In this document: piece after piece, positions 14,059 to 22,153 of the stretch
Layout of the letters: every line of letters starts with the position of its first letter
Position numbering within the stretch: the first letter of the stretch is position 1
NCBI GenBank assembly: GCA_964543995.1
Contig: CAZJBB010000020.1
Location: forward strand, 1-26,970
Source of the DNA: CAIXTV01 sp964543995
Lineage (GTDB): Bacteria; Bacteroidota; Bacteroidia; Bacteroidales; CAIXTV01
DNA: 26,970 bases
Direction: 5' to 3'
Notes under the pieces: model-generated
Database searches by the model: none
What the model was told of the DNA's origin: nothing
Seen by the model: only the letters and a program-made list of their open reading frames with translations
Made by a program: the position numbers and the translations under genes

Positions 14059-15042
14059 ATGAAAAAAATTATCCTTTCTTGCTTCGTAAGCCTTTCGATT
14101 CTCTTAAGCTTCACTATGATTTCAGGATGTGGGGGCAATAGAGCCAATTCCAATGATTCTGCTCAAGTATTCAAAGGAACCATCAGTATATCAGGTGCTT
14201 TTGCAATGTATCCCATCGTAGTAAAATGGGCTGAAGAATTTAAAAAGATTCATCCTGAAGTAAAAATTGACGTGTCGGCCGGGGGTGCAGGTAAAGGGAT
14301 GACGGACGCATTATCGGGCATGGTAGATTTGGGTATGATTTCACGTCCCATTTCACCGGAAGAAGTAAAAAAAGGGGCTTGGTTTGTTGCATTAACTAAA
14401 GATGCGGTTCTCCCTACCATAAACACCGACAATCCGGCAATGAAAGAGATTATGGGCCAAGGAATTACTAAAAGTAAACTTGGAGAGGTGTTTTTATCCG
14501 AGAAAAACATCACTTGGGGTCAGTTATTCAAAACAAGCTGTGGGAGTAAAATAGTGCATTATACCCGTTCCGATGCATGTGGAGCCGCTGAAATGTGGGG
14601 TAAATATTTAGGTAAAAACCAAGAAGGTTTAACCGGAATAGGTGTTTTCGGTGATCCCGGAATTGCAGATGCCGTTAAAAATGATAAAAACGGAATTGGC
14701 TACAGCAATGTTAGCTATGTATATGACATCAAATCGCGTAAACCTTTCACCGGAATTACGGTTCTTCCCATCGATATCAACGAAAATGGCATCCTTGACC
14801 CGGAAGAGAATTTTTATTCCTCTCTCGATAGCATTATGAAAGCCATCAGTGTGGGAAAATATCCATCACCTCCTGCCAGAGATTTGTATTTTGTATCTAA
14901 AGATTTTCCGAAAAGCAATTTAATTATTGCCTTTATTAAGTGGATTCTTACGGACGGACAGAAGTATGTTCCGGAAGCCGGATACGTGGGCTTACCTGAA
15001 GCACAAATAAAAACAGAGCTCGAAAAACTCAATAAAAAATAA
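14059..15042 (+). CDS. pstS: Phosphate ABC transporter, substrate-binding lipoprotein PstS
   Basis: The start at 14059 gives a lipoprotein signal (MKKIILSCFVSLSILLSFTM) with lipobox ISGC and 327 residues in all. The PBP-like fold has the phosphate-contact motifs SGAFAMYPIVVKWAEEF, SAGGAGKGMTDALSGMVDLG with the SR of MISRP, and YTRSDACGAAEMWGKYLG. It binds inorganic phosphate in the periplasm, tethered to the membrane, and passes it to PstCA. It stands at the head of a pstSCAB set with 5, 3 and 4 bp between genes. I see no Pho-box-like or TAnnTTTG element in the 31 bp upstream, so it may be read from pyrE or from a promoter inside the SRPBCC gene. Confidence 0.93.
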   Translation: MKKIILSCFVSLSILLSFTMISGCGGNRANSNDSAQVFKGTISISGAFAMYPIVVKWAEEFKKIHPEVKIDVSAGGAGKGMTDALSGMVDLGMISRPISPEEVKKGAWFVALTKDAVLPTINTDNPAMKEIMGQGITKSKLGEVFLSEKNITWGQLFKTSCGSKIVHYTRSDACGAAEMWGKYLGKNQEGLTGIGVFGDPGIADAVKNDKNGIGYSNVSYVYDIKSRKPFTGITVLPIDINENGILDPEENFYSSLDSIMKAISVGKYPSPPARDLYFVSKDFPKSNLIIAFIKWILTDGQKYVPEAGYVGLPEAQIKTELEKLNKK

Positions 15043-15047
15043 AAAGG

Positions 15048-15950
15048 ATGGGCATATTAACCCTTAACAGGCAAATTCGCAACCGCCTACATGGCTCATG
15101 GATGTTGATATGCTTGGTATTTGTTGTAGCCTTGCCTTTTATGTTGGGAATAGGTTTATATATTAAATCGTCTAATTTACTCGAACATCATTCACTTGTC
15201 GATTTACTTTTCTCCACCGAGTGGAAACCACTTAATGGGAAATTTGGTTTATGGCCATTTATCTTAAGTTCACTTTGGGTGACCATCTTAGCCGTTTTAT
15301 TTGCAGTGCCTATTTGCCTTCTAACCTCCATACATTTAACACAATATGCAAAAAAATGGGTGCTTAACTTTATGCACCCCATCATCGATATATTATCCGG
15401 AATCCCTTCCGTAATTTATGGAGTTTGGGGAGTGCTTATTGTGGTTCCTTTTGTATCGGATTATATTGCCCCACTTTTCGGAAAAACCATATCAGGGTAT
15501 AGTATTTTAGCCGGGGCTATTGTACTGGCTATCATGATTATTCCCTTCATGCTCAACATTTTAATCGAGATTTTTAAAACCATTCCCGATGAACTCACGG
15601 AAGCTTCGCTTTCATTGGGTGCTACCCGTTGGCAAACCATTAAAAAAGTAATTTTGCGCAAAGCTTTTCCCGGAATCGTTTCCTCCATTGGATTAGGCCT
15701 ATCCAGAGCCTTCGGAGAAACCATTGCTGTTATGATGGTGGTAGGTAACGTAACGCGGATTCCTTATGGGACATTGCAACCGGGTTATCCACTACCTGCG
15801 CTTATTGCTAATAACTACGGAGAAATGATGTCCATCCCTTTGTACGATTCGGCTCTCATGCTAGCTGCTTTGGTTTTATTTGTCATCGTTTTGTTTTTTA
15901 ATTTTGCCTCTCGGATTGCCATTGCCCGTTTGGAAAAAAACTTAGCCTAA
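15048..15950 (+). CDS. pstC: Phosphate ABC transporter permease PstC
   Basis: The protein has 300 residues with about six membrane segments; the first is near WMLICLVFVVALPFMLGIGL. The family block DILSGIPSVIYGVWGVLIVV is present, and the EAA loop reads LTEASLSLGATRWQTIKKVI followed by LRKAFPGI, the site that contacts the ATPase. SRAFGETIAVMMVVGN is the typical PstC C-terminal motif. It forms the channel with PstA in the inner membrane. It starts 5 bp after pstS with AAAAGG before the ATG. Confidence 0.95.
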   Translation: MGILTLNRQIRNRLHGSWMLICLVFVVALPFMLGIGLYIKSSNLLEHHSLVDLLFSTEWKPLNGKFGLWPFILSSLWVTILAVLFAVPICLLTSIHLTQYAKKWVLNFMHPIIDILSGIPSVIYGVWGVLIVVPFVSDYIAPLFGKTISGYSILAGAIVLAIMIIPFMLNILIEIFKTIPDELTEASLSLGATRWQTIKKVILRKAFPGIVSSIGLGLSRAFGETIAVMMVVGNVTRIPYGTLQPGYPLPALIANNYGEMMSIPLYDSALMLAALVLFVIVLFFNFASRIAIARLEKNLA

Positions 15951-15953
15951 TCG

Positions 15954-16811
15954 ATGAAAAAAATAAATCAAATAGAAGAAAGATTTTTCCGTTTATTGAT
16001 GTTTTTTTCGACCATCTTTATTGCTATTAGCTTGCTGTTGATTGTATTAAGCATAGTTTATAAAGGACTTCCTTCCCTTTCTTGGGAAATGCTAAGCCAA
16101 ACACCTAAAGGGGGATTTTATTTCGGGAAAGAAGGCGGTATATTAAATGCCATTTTGGGCTCTTTTTATTTATCTGTAGGAGCTACCTTGCTGGCGATGA
16201 TTGTTTCTATACCGGTAGCACTCTTCATCAATGTACACTTAAGAAGGTTCAAAAAAACAACCCACTTTATCCGTTTTTTACTCGATTTGATGTGGGGGGT
16301 TCCTTCTATTGTATATGGAGCTTTCGCTTTTGGTATCATGATCTATTTGGGAATAAGAACTTCCCTCTTGGCCGGAATTATTACTGTTACTCTTTTTATT
16401 ATACCCATCATGGTGAGGGCTTTTGATGAGGTTCTGAAAACAGTTCCCATTGGCTTACTCGAATCTTCCTATTCCTTAGGTGCAACCTTATCCGAAACCT
16501 CATACAGAGTCGTTCTTCGCCAATGTATTCCCGGTTTTATTACCTCCATTCTCCTTTCATTTGGGAGAGCCATTGGCGATGCAGCTGCGGTTTTATTCAC
16601 GGCAGGTTTTACCGACAGCATACCAACATCACTAAACCAACCGGTGGCAACCCTGCCCTTGTCCATCTTTTTTCAATTAAGTTCCCCCATCCCGGAAGTA
16701 AAAGCAAGGGCTTATACTTCTGCATTAGTTTTAACGGTTATCATTTTATTAATTAGTATTTTTGCACGATATTTCTCCAGAAAATTCTCAAAACATAAAA
16801 TTCGCTTTTAA
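15954..16811 (+). CDS. pstA: Phosphate ABC transporter permease PstA
   Basis: The protein has 285 residues with six predicted membrane segments. It has DLMWGVPSIVYGAFAFGIMI, the EAA loop ESSYSLGATLSETSYRVVLR then QCIPGF, and FGRAIGDAAAVLFTAGF, the counterpart of the GETAPL block of other PstA proteins. The C-terminus is basic (FSRKFSKHKIRF) and cytoplasmic. It pairs with PstC, which ends 3 bp upstream. Confidence 0.95.
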   Translation: MKKINQIEERFFRLLMFFSTIFIAISLLLIVLSIVYKGLPSLSWEMLSQTPKGGFYFGKEGGILNAILGSFYLSVGATLLAMIVSIPVALFINVHLRRFKKTTHFIRFLLDLMWGVPSIVYGAFAFGIMIYLGIRTSLLAGIITVTLFIIPIMVRAFDEVLKTVPIGLLESSYSLGATLSETSYRVVLRQCIPGFITSILLSFGRAIGDAAAVLFTAGFTDSIPTSLNQPVATLPLSIFFQLSSPIPEVKARAYTSALVLTVIILLISIFARYFSRKFSKHKIRF

Positions 16812-16815
16812 CTCC

Positions 16816-17577
16816 ATGACAACTGCCGGAAAAATCCAAATTGAACATTTGAATTTAAGTATTGGGAAGCAAGATATCCTTAAAGATATTAACATTTCCA
16901 TTCCTGAAGGCAAGATCACGGTCATCATTGGACCCTCCGGTTGTGGAAAAACAACTTTGCTAAAAACGCTAAACCGTCTTACCGATTTGTACCCCGAAAT
17001 GAAAGTACAAGGGAAAATCATGATTGATAATCAAAACATTTTAGACCCCGGACAAGACATTACCGAAATTCGGAAGAAAATGGGTTTGCTTTCTCAACGC
17101 CCCTACCCTCTTCCAATGAATATTTTTAATAATGTGGCTTTTGGTCTCAGAATTAGTGGGCGTTTAAGAAAAGGCATTTTACACAAAAGGGTTCAGCATT
17201 ATTTAGAACAAGCCAATTTATGGGAAGAAGTTAAAAATCGCTTACATGAACCTGCTTCTAAGCTCTCCATTGGTCAACAGCAAAGGCTTTGCCTCGCCAG
17301 AGGGCTGGCTGTAGATCCTGAAATTATATTAGCCGACGAACCTACCTCTGCCCTTGATCCAATTTCTAGCCAAACCATTGAGCAAAAATTCCTTGAACTC
17401 AAAGGAAAATATACCATTGTTTTGGTGACTCACTTTTTACAACAAGCCCAACGTATTGCAGATCATGTTGTTTTTATGTATTTAGGCGAAGTCATTGAGC
17501 AAGGTCCAGCATCAGAGTTTTTCAATCATCCGCAACAAGAGCGAACTAAGCTATACTTAAAAGGTACTTTTAATTAA
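16816..17577 (+). CDS. pstB: Phosphate ABC transporter ATP-binding protein PstB
   Basis: I chose the ATG at 16816 (MTTAGKIQIEHLNLSIGKQD), 4 bp after the pstA stop, giving 253 residues; the frame is open further upstream inside pstA. Walker A is GPSGCGKTT (39-47), the Q-loop is LLSQRPYPLP (91-100), Walker B is IILADEPTSALDP (170-182), and the H-loop is VLVTHFLQQA. The signature is LSIGQQQR rather than the common LSGGQQQR. The Q-loop and TSALDP text are typical of PstB. It powers phosphate import. No phoU follows; the next gene is a porin 10 bp on. Confidence 0.95.
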   Translation: MTTAGKIQIEHLNLSIGKQDILKDINISIPEGKITVIIGPSGCGKTTLLKTLNRLTDLYPEMKVQGKIMIDNQNILDPGQDITEIRKKMGLLSQRPYPLPMNIFNNVAFGLRISGRLRKGILHKRVQHYLEQANLWEEVKNRLHEPASKLSIGQQQRLCLARGLAVDPEIILADEPTSALDPISSQTIEQKFLELKGKYTIVLVTHFLQQAQRIADHVVFMYLGEVIEQGPASEFFNHPQQERTKLYLKGTFN

Positions 17578-17587
17578 ATTAATCTCC

Positions 17588-18883
17588 ATGAAACTCTCAA
17601 AACTAACCATGGCTGTTTTGCTAAGTGCAATCAGCATGCAAAACGCATTCTCACAATTTACCATCAATGCAGAAATTCGCCCTCGTGGTGAATACAGAAA
17701 CGGGTACAAGCAATTGTATTCTACCAATCCTGATCCGGCTTTTTTTGTAAGCCAAAGAACCCGACTTACCTTAGATTATACCAACGACAAGGTTATCACC
17801 AAAATTTCTTTTCAGGATGTAAGGGTTTGGGGTGATGAAAAGTTTAAAACCGATGTGGCTACCCTTGGATTAAAAGAAGCTTGGGTAGATTTTAAGTTGT
17901 GTGATTCTATTTGGCTAAAAATCGGAAGACAAGTTTTTGCTTTTGATAACGAACGTTTAATGGGAAGTGTCAACTGGAATCAGGTTGGAATGAGCCACGA
18001 TGCTATTTTACTTCATGCTAAAAATAAAACATGGTCGCTTGACGCCGGAGGCGCTTTTAACCAAATTTCAGATGCTACCCTTTGGGGAACAGACTACGCA
18101 CTTCTTAGTCCAACCAATTATAAAGCATTGGGTTTTATCTGGCTTACCAGACATTTTAAAAATCTTGATTTGACAGCAACCTGTATTACTGACGGTTACC
18201 AAAAAACCACTACTAAAAACACCACCTATGCCAGAGTAACTTCCGGAATATCGGCGAACTACAAAACCGAAAAATTAAAATTTTCCGGCCGAGGATACTG
18301 GCAAAGTGGAAAAAATATCCTTGGGGTAAAGATTAATGCATGGTTTGCCAATGCCGATGTTAAATACAACATTTCAAAAAAACTATCCTTCTTGTTGGGC
18401 TTTGAACACTGGAGTGGTCAGCACAGCAATGCAAACAATAATGACAACCGTTTTGATGTATTGTATGGTGGAGCCCATCGATTCAATGGGAATATGGACT
18501 TTTATAAAACCAAGGATGATGTGTTGGGTATGGGATTGAATGATTATTATGCAAATGTATCCTATAAAATCAACAAAAAGCTATTGTTAAAGACCGATAT
18601 ACATTACCTTAACTCCGACAAAGATTTCTTCTACAAAAACGGAGTTCGTTACCATTTTGCTAAAAACTTAGGAACTGAAGCCGATTTGAGCTTTAGCTGG
18701 GACTTGTATGAATATGTAAATATTAATGCAGGATATTCCTTTATGTTACCTTCAAAACCCTTTGCCGATGCTCAATTTACAATGACAGGAGTTCAGTATA
18801 ATACCAAAAGAATTCCCCAATGGGCTTTTGTAATGCTTACTTTTAATATGGATTTGTTTACATCTGCCAGCTCTAAAAAATAA
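17588..18883 (+). CDS. Alginate-export-type outer membrane porin
   Basis: The protein has 431 residues with signal peptide MKLSKLTMAVLLSAISMQNA, cleaved near FSQ. The mature N-terminus (FTINAEIRPRGEYRNGYKQL) leads into SQRTRLTLDYTNDKVITKIS and LKEAWVDFKLCDSIWLKIGR, then QVFAFDNERLMGSVNWNQVG. This sequence, with repeated amphipathic strands to the end, is the alginate_exp porin pattern. It directly follows pstB and ends the gene run. Since OprP/OprO-type porins serve phosphate uptake elsewhere, an outer membrane entry route for phosphate or phosphorylated compounds is a reasonable inference, but the pore specificity cannot be read here. It converges with the DUF3307-like gene 10 bp away; no terminator is visible between them. 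Confidence 0.82.
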   Translation: MKLSKLTMAVLLSAISMQNAFSQFTINAEIRPRGEYRNGYKQLYSTNPDPAFFVSQRTRLTLDYTNDKVITKISFQDVRVWGDEKFKTDVATLGLKEAWVDFKLCDSIWLKIGRQVFAFDNERLMGSVNWNQVGMSHDAILLHAKNKTWSLDAGGAFNQISDATLWGTDYALLSPTNYKALGFIWLTRHFKNLDLTATCITDGYQKTTTKNTTYARVTSGISANYKTEKLKFSGRGYWQSGKNILGVKINAWFANADVKYNISKKLSFLLGFEHWSGQHSNANNNDNRFDVLYGGAHRFNGNMDFYKTKDDVLGMGLNDYYANVSYKINKKLLLKTDIHYLNSDKDFFYKNGVRYHFAKNLGTEADLSFSWDLYEYVNINAGYSFMLPSKPFADAQFTMTGVQYNTKRIPQWAFVMLTFNMDLFTSASSKK

Positions 18884-18893
18884 GCTTTCCTTT

Positions 18894-19256
18894 TTATCGG
18901 TTTAACGTAATGTAGTAATACGAAATCAATAAAATTAAGACATGAAGAATTTGATCTAAAGCAGAAGTTATAAAGTAAGAATCTTCAGCCTTAGCACTCC
19001 AAAATCTATACTTCATTTTTCCGGTTGAATAATCAATAATTAAATGCGATCCTGAATTAATTCCGGTGAAAGTCATCGCTTGCAAAACATTCAAATTCAG
19101 CAAAAAGAGAGAAAAAACACCAAGTACCAGTGTATAAATGGCAACATGAACCAAGAGATACATCGCTTTTTTCTGTTTTAAAAAGGACAATGTTGCCCCT
19201 TGAAAAACCAAATCGGTTCCTGTATGCATGATGATTAACAAAATGTAAATTCCCAT
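18894..19256 (-). CDS. DUF3307-like small membrane protein
   Basis: The protein has 120 residues with three or four membrane segments and no signal peptide. The polar residues within the segments follow the DUF3307 pattern. These are IIMHTGTDLVFQ (H, D and Q spaced through helix 1), KKAMYLLVHVAIYTLVLG, INSGSHLIIDYSTGKMKYRF (SHxxID) and SALDQILHVLILLISYYY (DQxLH). The function of the family is unknown; the conserved His/Asp in the membrane could bind metal (inference). It sits alone between converging and co-directional neighbours. Confidence 0.72.
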   Translation of the reverse strand: MGIYILLIIMHTGTDLVFQGATLSFLKQKKAMYLLVHVAIYTLVLGVFSLFLLNLNVLQAMTFTGINSGSHLIIDYSTGKMKYRFWSAKAEDSYFITSALDQILHVLILLISYYYITLNR

Positions 19257-19363
19257 GGCTTTTATTTTTAAGGTTAAACAACATAAAAAAATAAATATTC
19301 ATCTTACAGAAGGAATATCTCACATTAATTAATCGAAATTTGAGCTGAGTTTTAATTATAAAG

Positions 19364-19470
19364 GAAAAGGCTGTCTCGAAATCAAAAATTACGTCATAGG
19401 TAGGTTGGAACCTCAGATGCAATCCATTGTAATCAAGGAAGTTAGATTACTTCACTTCGTTCGTAATGAC
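19364..19470. repeat. Possible decayed palindromic intergenic element
   Basis: The arms GTCAT (19393-19397) and ATGAC (19466-19470) are inverted, and inside them GCAATCC near 19419 faces AGATTAC near 19444. This layout (GTCAT...GCAATC...GATTnC...AATGAC) resembles palindromic repeats often seen between genes in many bacteria. There is only this one copy in the window, so it is a resemblance, not a proof. Otherwise 19257-19516 holds no gene on either strand that I can support. Confidence 0.35.
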
Positions 19471-19501
19471 AAAAAAGGCTACCCTTTTGAGGTAGCCTTT
19501 T
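19471..19501 (-). terminator. Rho-independent terminator of the 854-aa surface protein gene
   Basis: AAAGGCTACC (19474-19483) pairs with GGTAGCCTTT (19491-19500) around a 7-base loop. On the minus strand the stem is followed by a T-run (19476-19471). It lies 16 bp beyond the stop codon at 19517. It could work in both directions, with a shorter T-run on the plus strand. Confidence 0.85.
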
Positions 19502-19516
19502 AACTCATTATTGCTT

Positions 19517-22081
19517 TTAATAAGGAATTTCAGAAACATTTCCTATAGTAAGCCTAGGTTCGAATAATACAAAATCATCTAAATCCACATATCCTCCACC
19601 ATTAAAATCGGAAGTAAGGAAACCTGTGGAACCTAAAGTTAAATCCGGTTCAAATAACACAAAGTCATCCAAATCTATATAACCGCTCTGATTTAAATCG
19701 CCCAAGAAAAACCCATAAACATCAGGGCTAATTGATAAGAGTGCTTGAGGATTAGAACCATAAGCTTGGTGCAAAGAAGTAGTAAAATTGTAATTTATAA
19801 TGCTGGAATTGAATGAAACCGGAATTGCCGACCAGGTTTCAAGGTGGTTTCTGTTTGTAATTCTAATATAATAATTTCCGCTATGAATGGAAGGAATTTC
19901 AAAAGAGGCCAACCCTGCTGCTGTTAAGTTAACACCACTGACACTCAGTACTGCATATTCTAAGGAATAAGGTCCACTTTCCGGTATTAAATCTACCTGT
20001 ATTTGATCAGCTATTCCATTAGACCATTTAGGTTCTCCTGTATTTCCATCGATACAAGGATTCATATGTCGTGTATTTGCATCAAATAAGCCTTCTAAAA
20101 ACAAATAAAGATGAACGGTTTTTGTGTATTGAAGATTTACCAATACCGCAAGTCTGGTTTGGCTTTCACATCCACCCACTGTTTGAGAGGCATAGTACGT
20201 TTTCCCGTTTTCTAATAAAGCAGAATTGCTAAGCAAATTTCCATTCGTTGATGCATCATACCATTTAATATTACTTCCAACTACCACGATATTTCCCACA
20301 GTTGAAGAATTTGAAAGAGACTGTACAGCATTTCCGGTTGGTGAGTTCGTACTTTGGTAGAATGAAAGTGTCATTTGATCGCTCACACCTGAACAACCAC
20401 CATTTGAGGCAGTCAAAGTCAGTTGAACAGAACCATTGGAAAGGTCATTTAAACTAGGAATGTAAACAGGATTTAAAACAGAATTGCTACTGAACGCACC
20501 CGTACCTGAACTTGTCCAAGCTAAAGTGGTAAAACTACTAATGTTAGCATTCATTGTGGCCACACTACCTCTGCAAATAGTTTGATCCACACCTGCATTC
20601 ACCACCGAGGGAGCTGCAATGTTAATAACCACATCATCCACATTCGCAGTACAAGGGCCGTTAGTGATGCTGTAGCGGAAAACATAAGGAGTTGCACCGG
20701 AAACCAGTCCGACAGCAATTGATGAAGCTCCCGGTACCGGAAAGATCACAGCAGTGCTCGGACCTGAAACAAATGACCAAGCACCTGTACCTACAGCAGG
20801 TGTATTTCCATTAAGGTAAGCATAAGTTGCATTACAGAGGTTTTGGTCAGCACCGGCCTGAGCTAAGGTGGTTGCATAGTAATTTATAGTAACATCTGCA
20901 GTGGTATTCGTGCACGTTCCGTTATGAATCGTCCATCTCAAAACATAGGTTTTACTCGAGTCGGCAGTAAAAGTCGAATTCCCAGAATTAATAGAACTAA
21001 ATGTCCCGGTACCTCCACTTACAATGCTCCAACTACCTACGCCTGAAGTCGGTGTATTCCCTCCTAATGAAGTGCTTACAAGTGTTCCACAACGATTTTG
21101 GGTAGCTCCAACACTTGCATTACTTGGGGACTGATAAAAATTAATGACCAGGTCGGCTGTACTTGGGTTGCAAAGTCCATTACTGATGGTCCAACGCAAG
21201 ACAAATGTCCCGTAATTATTGGCTGTAAACGTTGAATTACCAGTAACTTGAGAAGTAAATGTACCGGTTCCACCACTAACAATGCTCCATAAACCTGTTC
21301 CTACTGTTGGCGTATTTCCTCCTAAAGGGCCACTATTTAAAGTTGAGCAAAGGGTTTGTGTACTGCCTACTGTTGCAATAGTCACCGGTTCACAATAACT
21401 TACGGTAACTGTCCAGTTTTTTGTATAAGCAGGATTTTCTGCAGTTATAGTGTAAATTAAAGAGGATGAAAAATTATTAGAAGTAAGCCCACTTTGCTGT
21501 ATCACTCCATTGACTCTTGCTTTGGAATAAGGCGACAAAGTAAAAGATGAAGTCAAAGATGCCAAATTCGTTCCTTGTGGCACCGTTACTTTAACAGTAT
21601 TAGCGGCAGTATCAATTACCGCAGTGGTTATTTGCTGTGGAACTGAAAAAGAAAGAAAGTTTGCATTAACGCCTAAGGTGGTGTTTGACCAAATATATGG
21701 ATTTGTAATTAAACCAAGGGTATTGTTAGGCACAAATGAAATGCTTTGAGTTGCATTCACAATTGTGTTTTCACTCGAATTATACATTTTAAAACTGATA
21801 TTCTCTCCACTTGAAGCGTTTGAATAGATCATTAAAAAGGCAATATACCTTCCTGTAGATGAGATATATATGGGTTTTGTCATCCCTCTGCATTCCGTTC
21901 CAACAAAAGCACCGATTACATCAGCCGTATCAACTGATTCTACATGGTCAATTAGCAATACACCTGTGGTAGTCATTGAATATTGAAAAGCATACGGATT
22001 AACACTCCATCCGGGATTTCCTGCTTTAACACCCATGGATGTAAGCAAGAAGAGCATGAATGTGATTTTTAATAATTTCAT
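19517..22081 (-). CDS. Large secreted protein: ECRG module, Ig-like repeats, dockerin-like end
   Basis: The protein has 854 residues. A signal peptide (to about residue 20) precedes an ECRG module at 24-137 (DVIGAFVGTECRGMTKP, SGENISFKMY). A DUF5018/cadherin-like sandwich follows at about 149-228 (YTITAENPAYTKNWTVTV). Then come about four Ig/PKD-like repeats at 232-575, with recurring LGGNTPTxGxGxWSIVSGGT and a Cys near each end. A further Ig-like segment is at 580-650 (IKWYDASTNGNLL). A segment at 652-765 (VHLYLFLEGLFD) leads to the C-terminus, which is a pair of EF-hand-like loops at about 794-845, DLNQSGYIDLDD and DFNGGGYVDLDD, each followed by FVLFEP. It is probably an adhesive or structural surface protein. 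It lacks a visible T9SS sorting domain, unlike the gene upstream. Confidence 0.88.
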   Translation of the reverse strand: MKLLKITFMLFLLTSMGVKAGNPGWSVNPYAFQYSMTTTGVLLIDHVESVDTADVIGAFVGTECRGMTKPIYISSTGRYIAFLMIYSNASSGENISFKMYNSSENTIVNATQSISFVPNNTLGLITNPYIWSNTTLGVNANFLSFSVPQQITTAVIDTAANTVKVTVPQGTNLASLTSSFTLSPYSKARVNGVIQQSGLTSNNFSSSLIYTITAENPAYTKNWTVTVSYCEPVTIATVGSTQTLCSTLNSGPLGGNTPTVGTGLWSIVSGGTGTFTSQVTGNSTFTANNYGTFVLRWTISNGLCNPSTADLVINFYQSPSNASVGATQNRCGTLVSTSLGGNTPTSGVGSWSIVSGGTGTFSSINSGNSTFTADSSKTYVLRWTIHNGTCTNTTADVTINYYATTLAQAGADQNLCNATYAYLNGNTPAVGTGAWSFVSGPSTAVIFPVPGASSIAVGLVSGATPYVFRYSITNGPCTANVDDVVINIAAPSVVNAGVDQTICRGSVATMNANISSFTTLAWTSSGTGAFSSNSVLNPVYIPSLNDLSNGSVQLTLTASNGGCSGVSDQMTLSFYQSTNSPTGNAVQSLSNSSTVGNIVVVGSNIKWYDASTNGNLLSNSALLENGKTYYASQTVGGCESQTRLAVLVNLQYTKTVHLYLFLEGLFDANTRHMNPCIDGNTGEPKWSNGIADQIQVDLIPESGPYSLEYAVLSVSGVNLTAAGLASFEIPSIHSGNYYIRITNRNHLETWSAIPVSFNSSIINYNFTTSLHQAYGSNPQALLSISPDVYGFFLGDLNQSGYIDLDDFVLFEPDLTLGSTGFLTSDFNGGGYVDLDDFVLFEPRLTIGNVSEIPY

Positions 22082-22108
22082 ATTATACTGTATTTTTCTA
22101 TTTCAATC

Positions 22109-22141
22109 ACCTCCACCCAACATTCATTGAAAGGTGGAGGT
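22109..22141 (-). promoter_or_regulatory. Intergenic hairpin between the two surface protein genes
   Basis: ACCTCCACC (22109-22117) and GGTGGAGGT (22133-22141) form a perfect 9-bp stem around a 15-base loop, 12 bp after the upstream stop codon. There is no T-run on either side, so a classic terminator is unlikely. Transcript end protection, processing or partial attenuation are possible. I see no TAnnTTTG in this 72-bp gap. Confidence 0.5.
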
Positions 22142-22153
22142 AATATGAAATTA

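Noticed and set aside
16762..16815. Longer PstB starting inside pstA
   Set aside because: The added residues do not resemble PstB; the ATG at 16816 lies 4 bp after the pstA stop and gives the normal length.
19057..19422. A second minus-strand gene overlapping the DUF3307-like gene
   Set aside because: Its translation has no recognisable domain and it largely overlaps a membrane protein with a conserved residue pattern in another frame.
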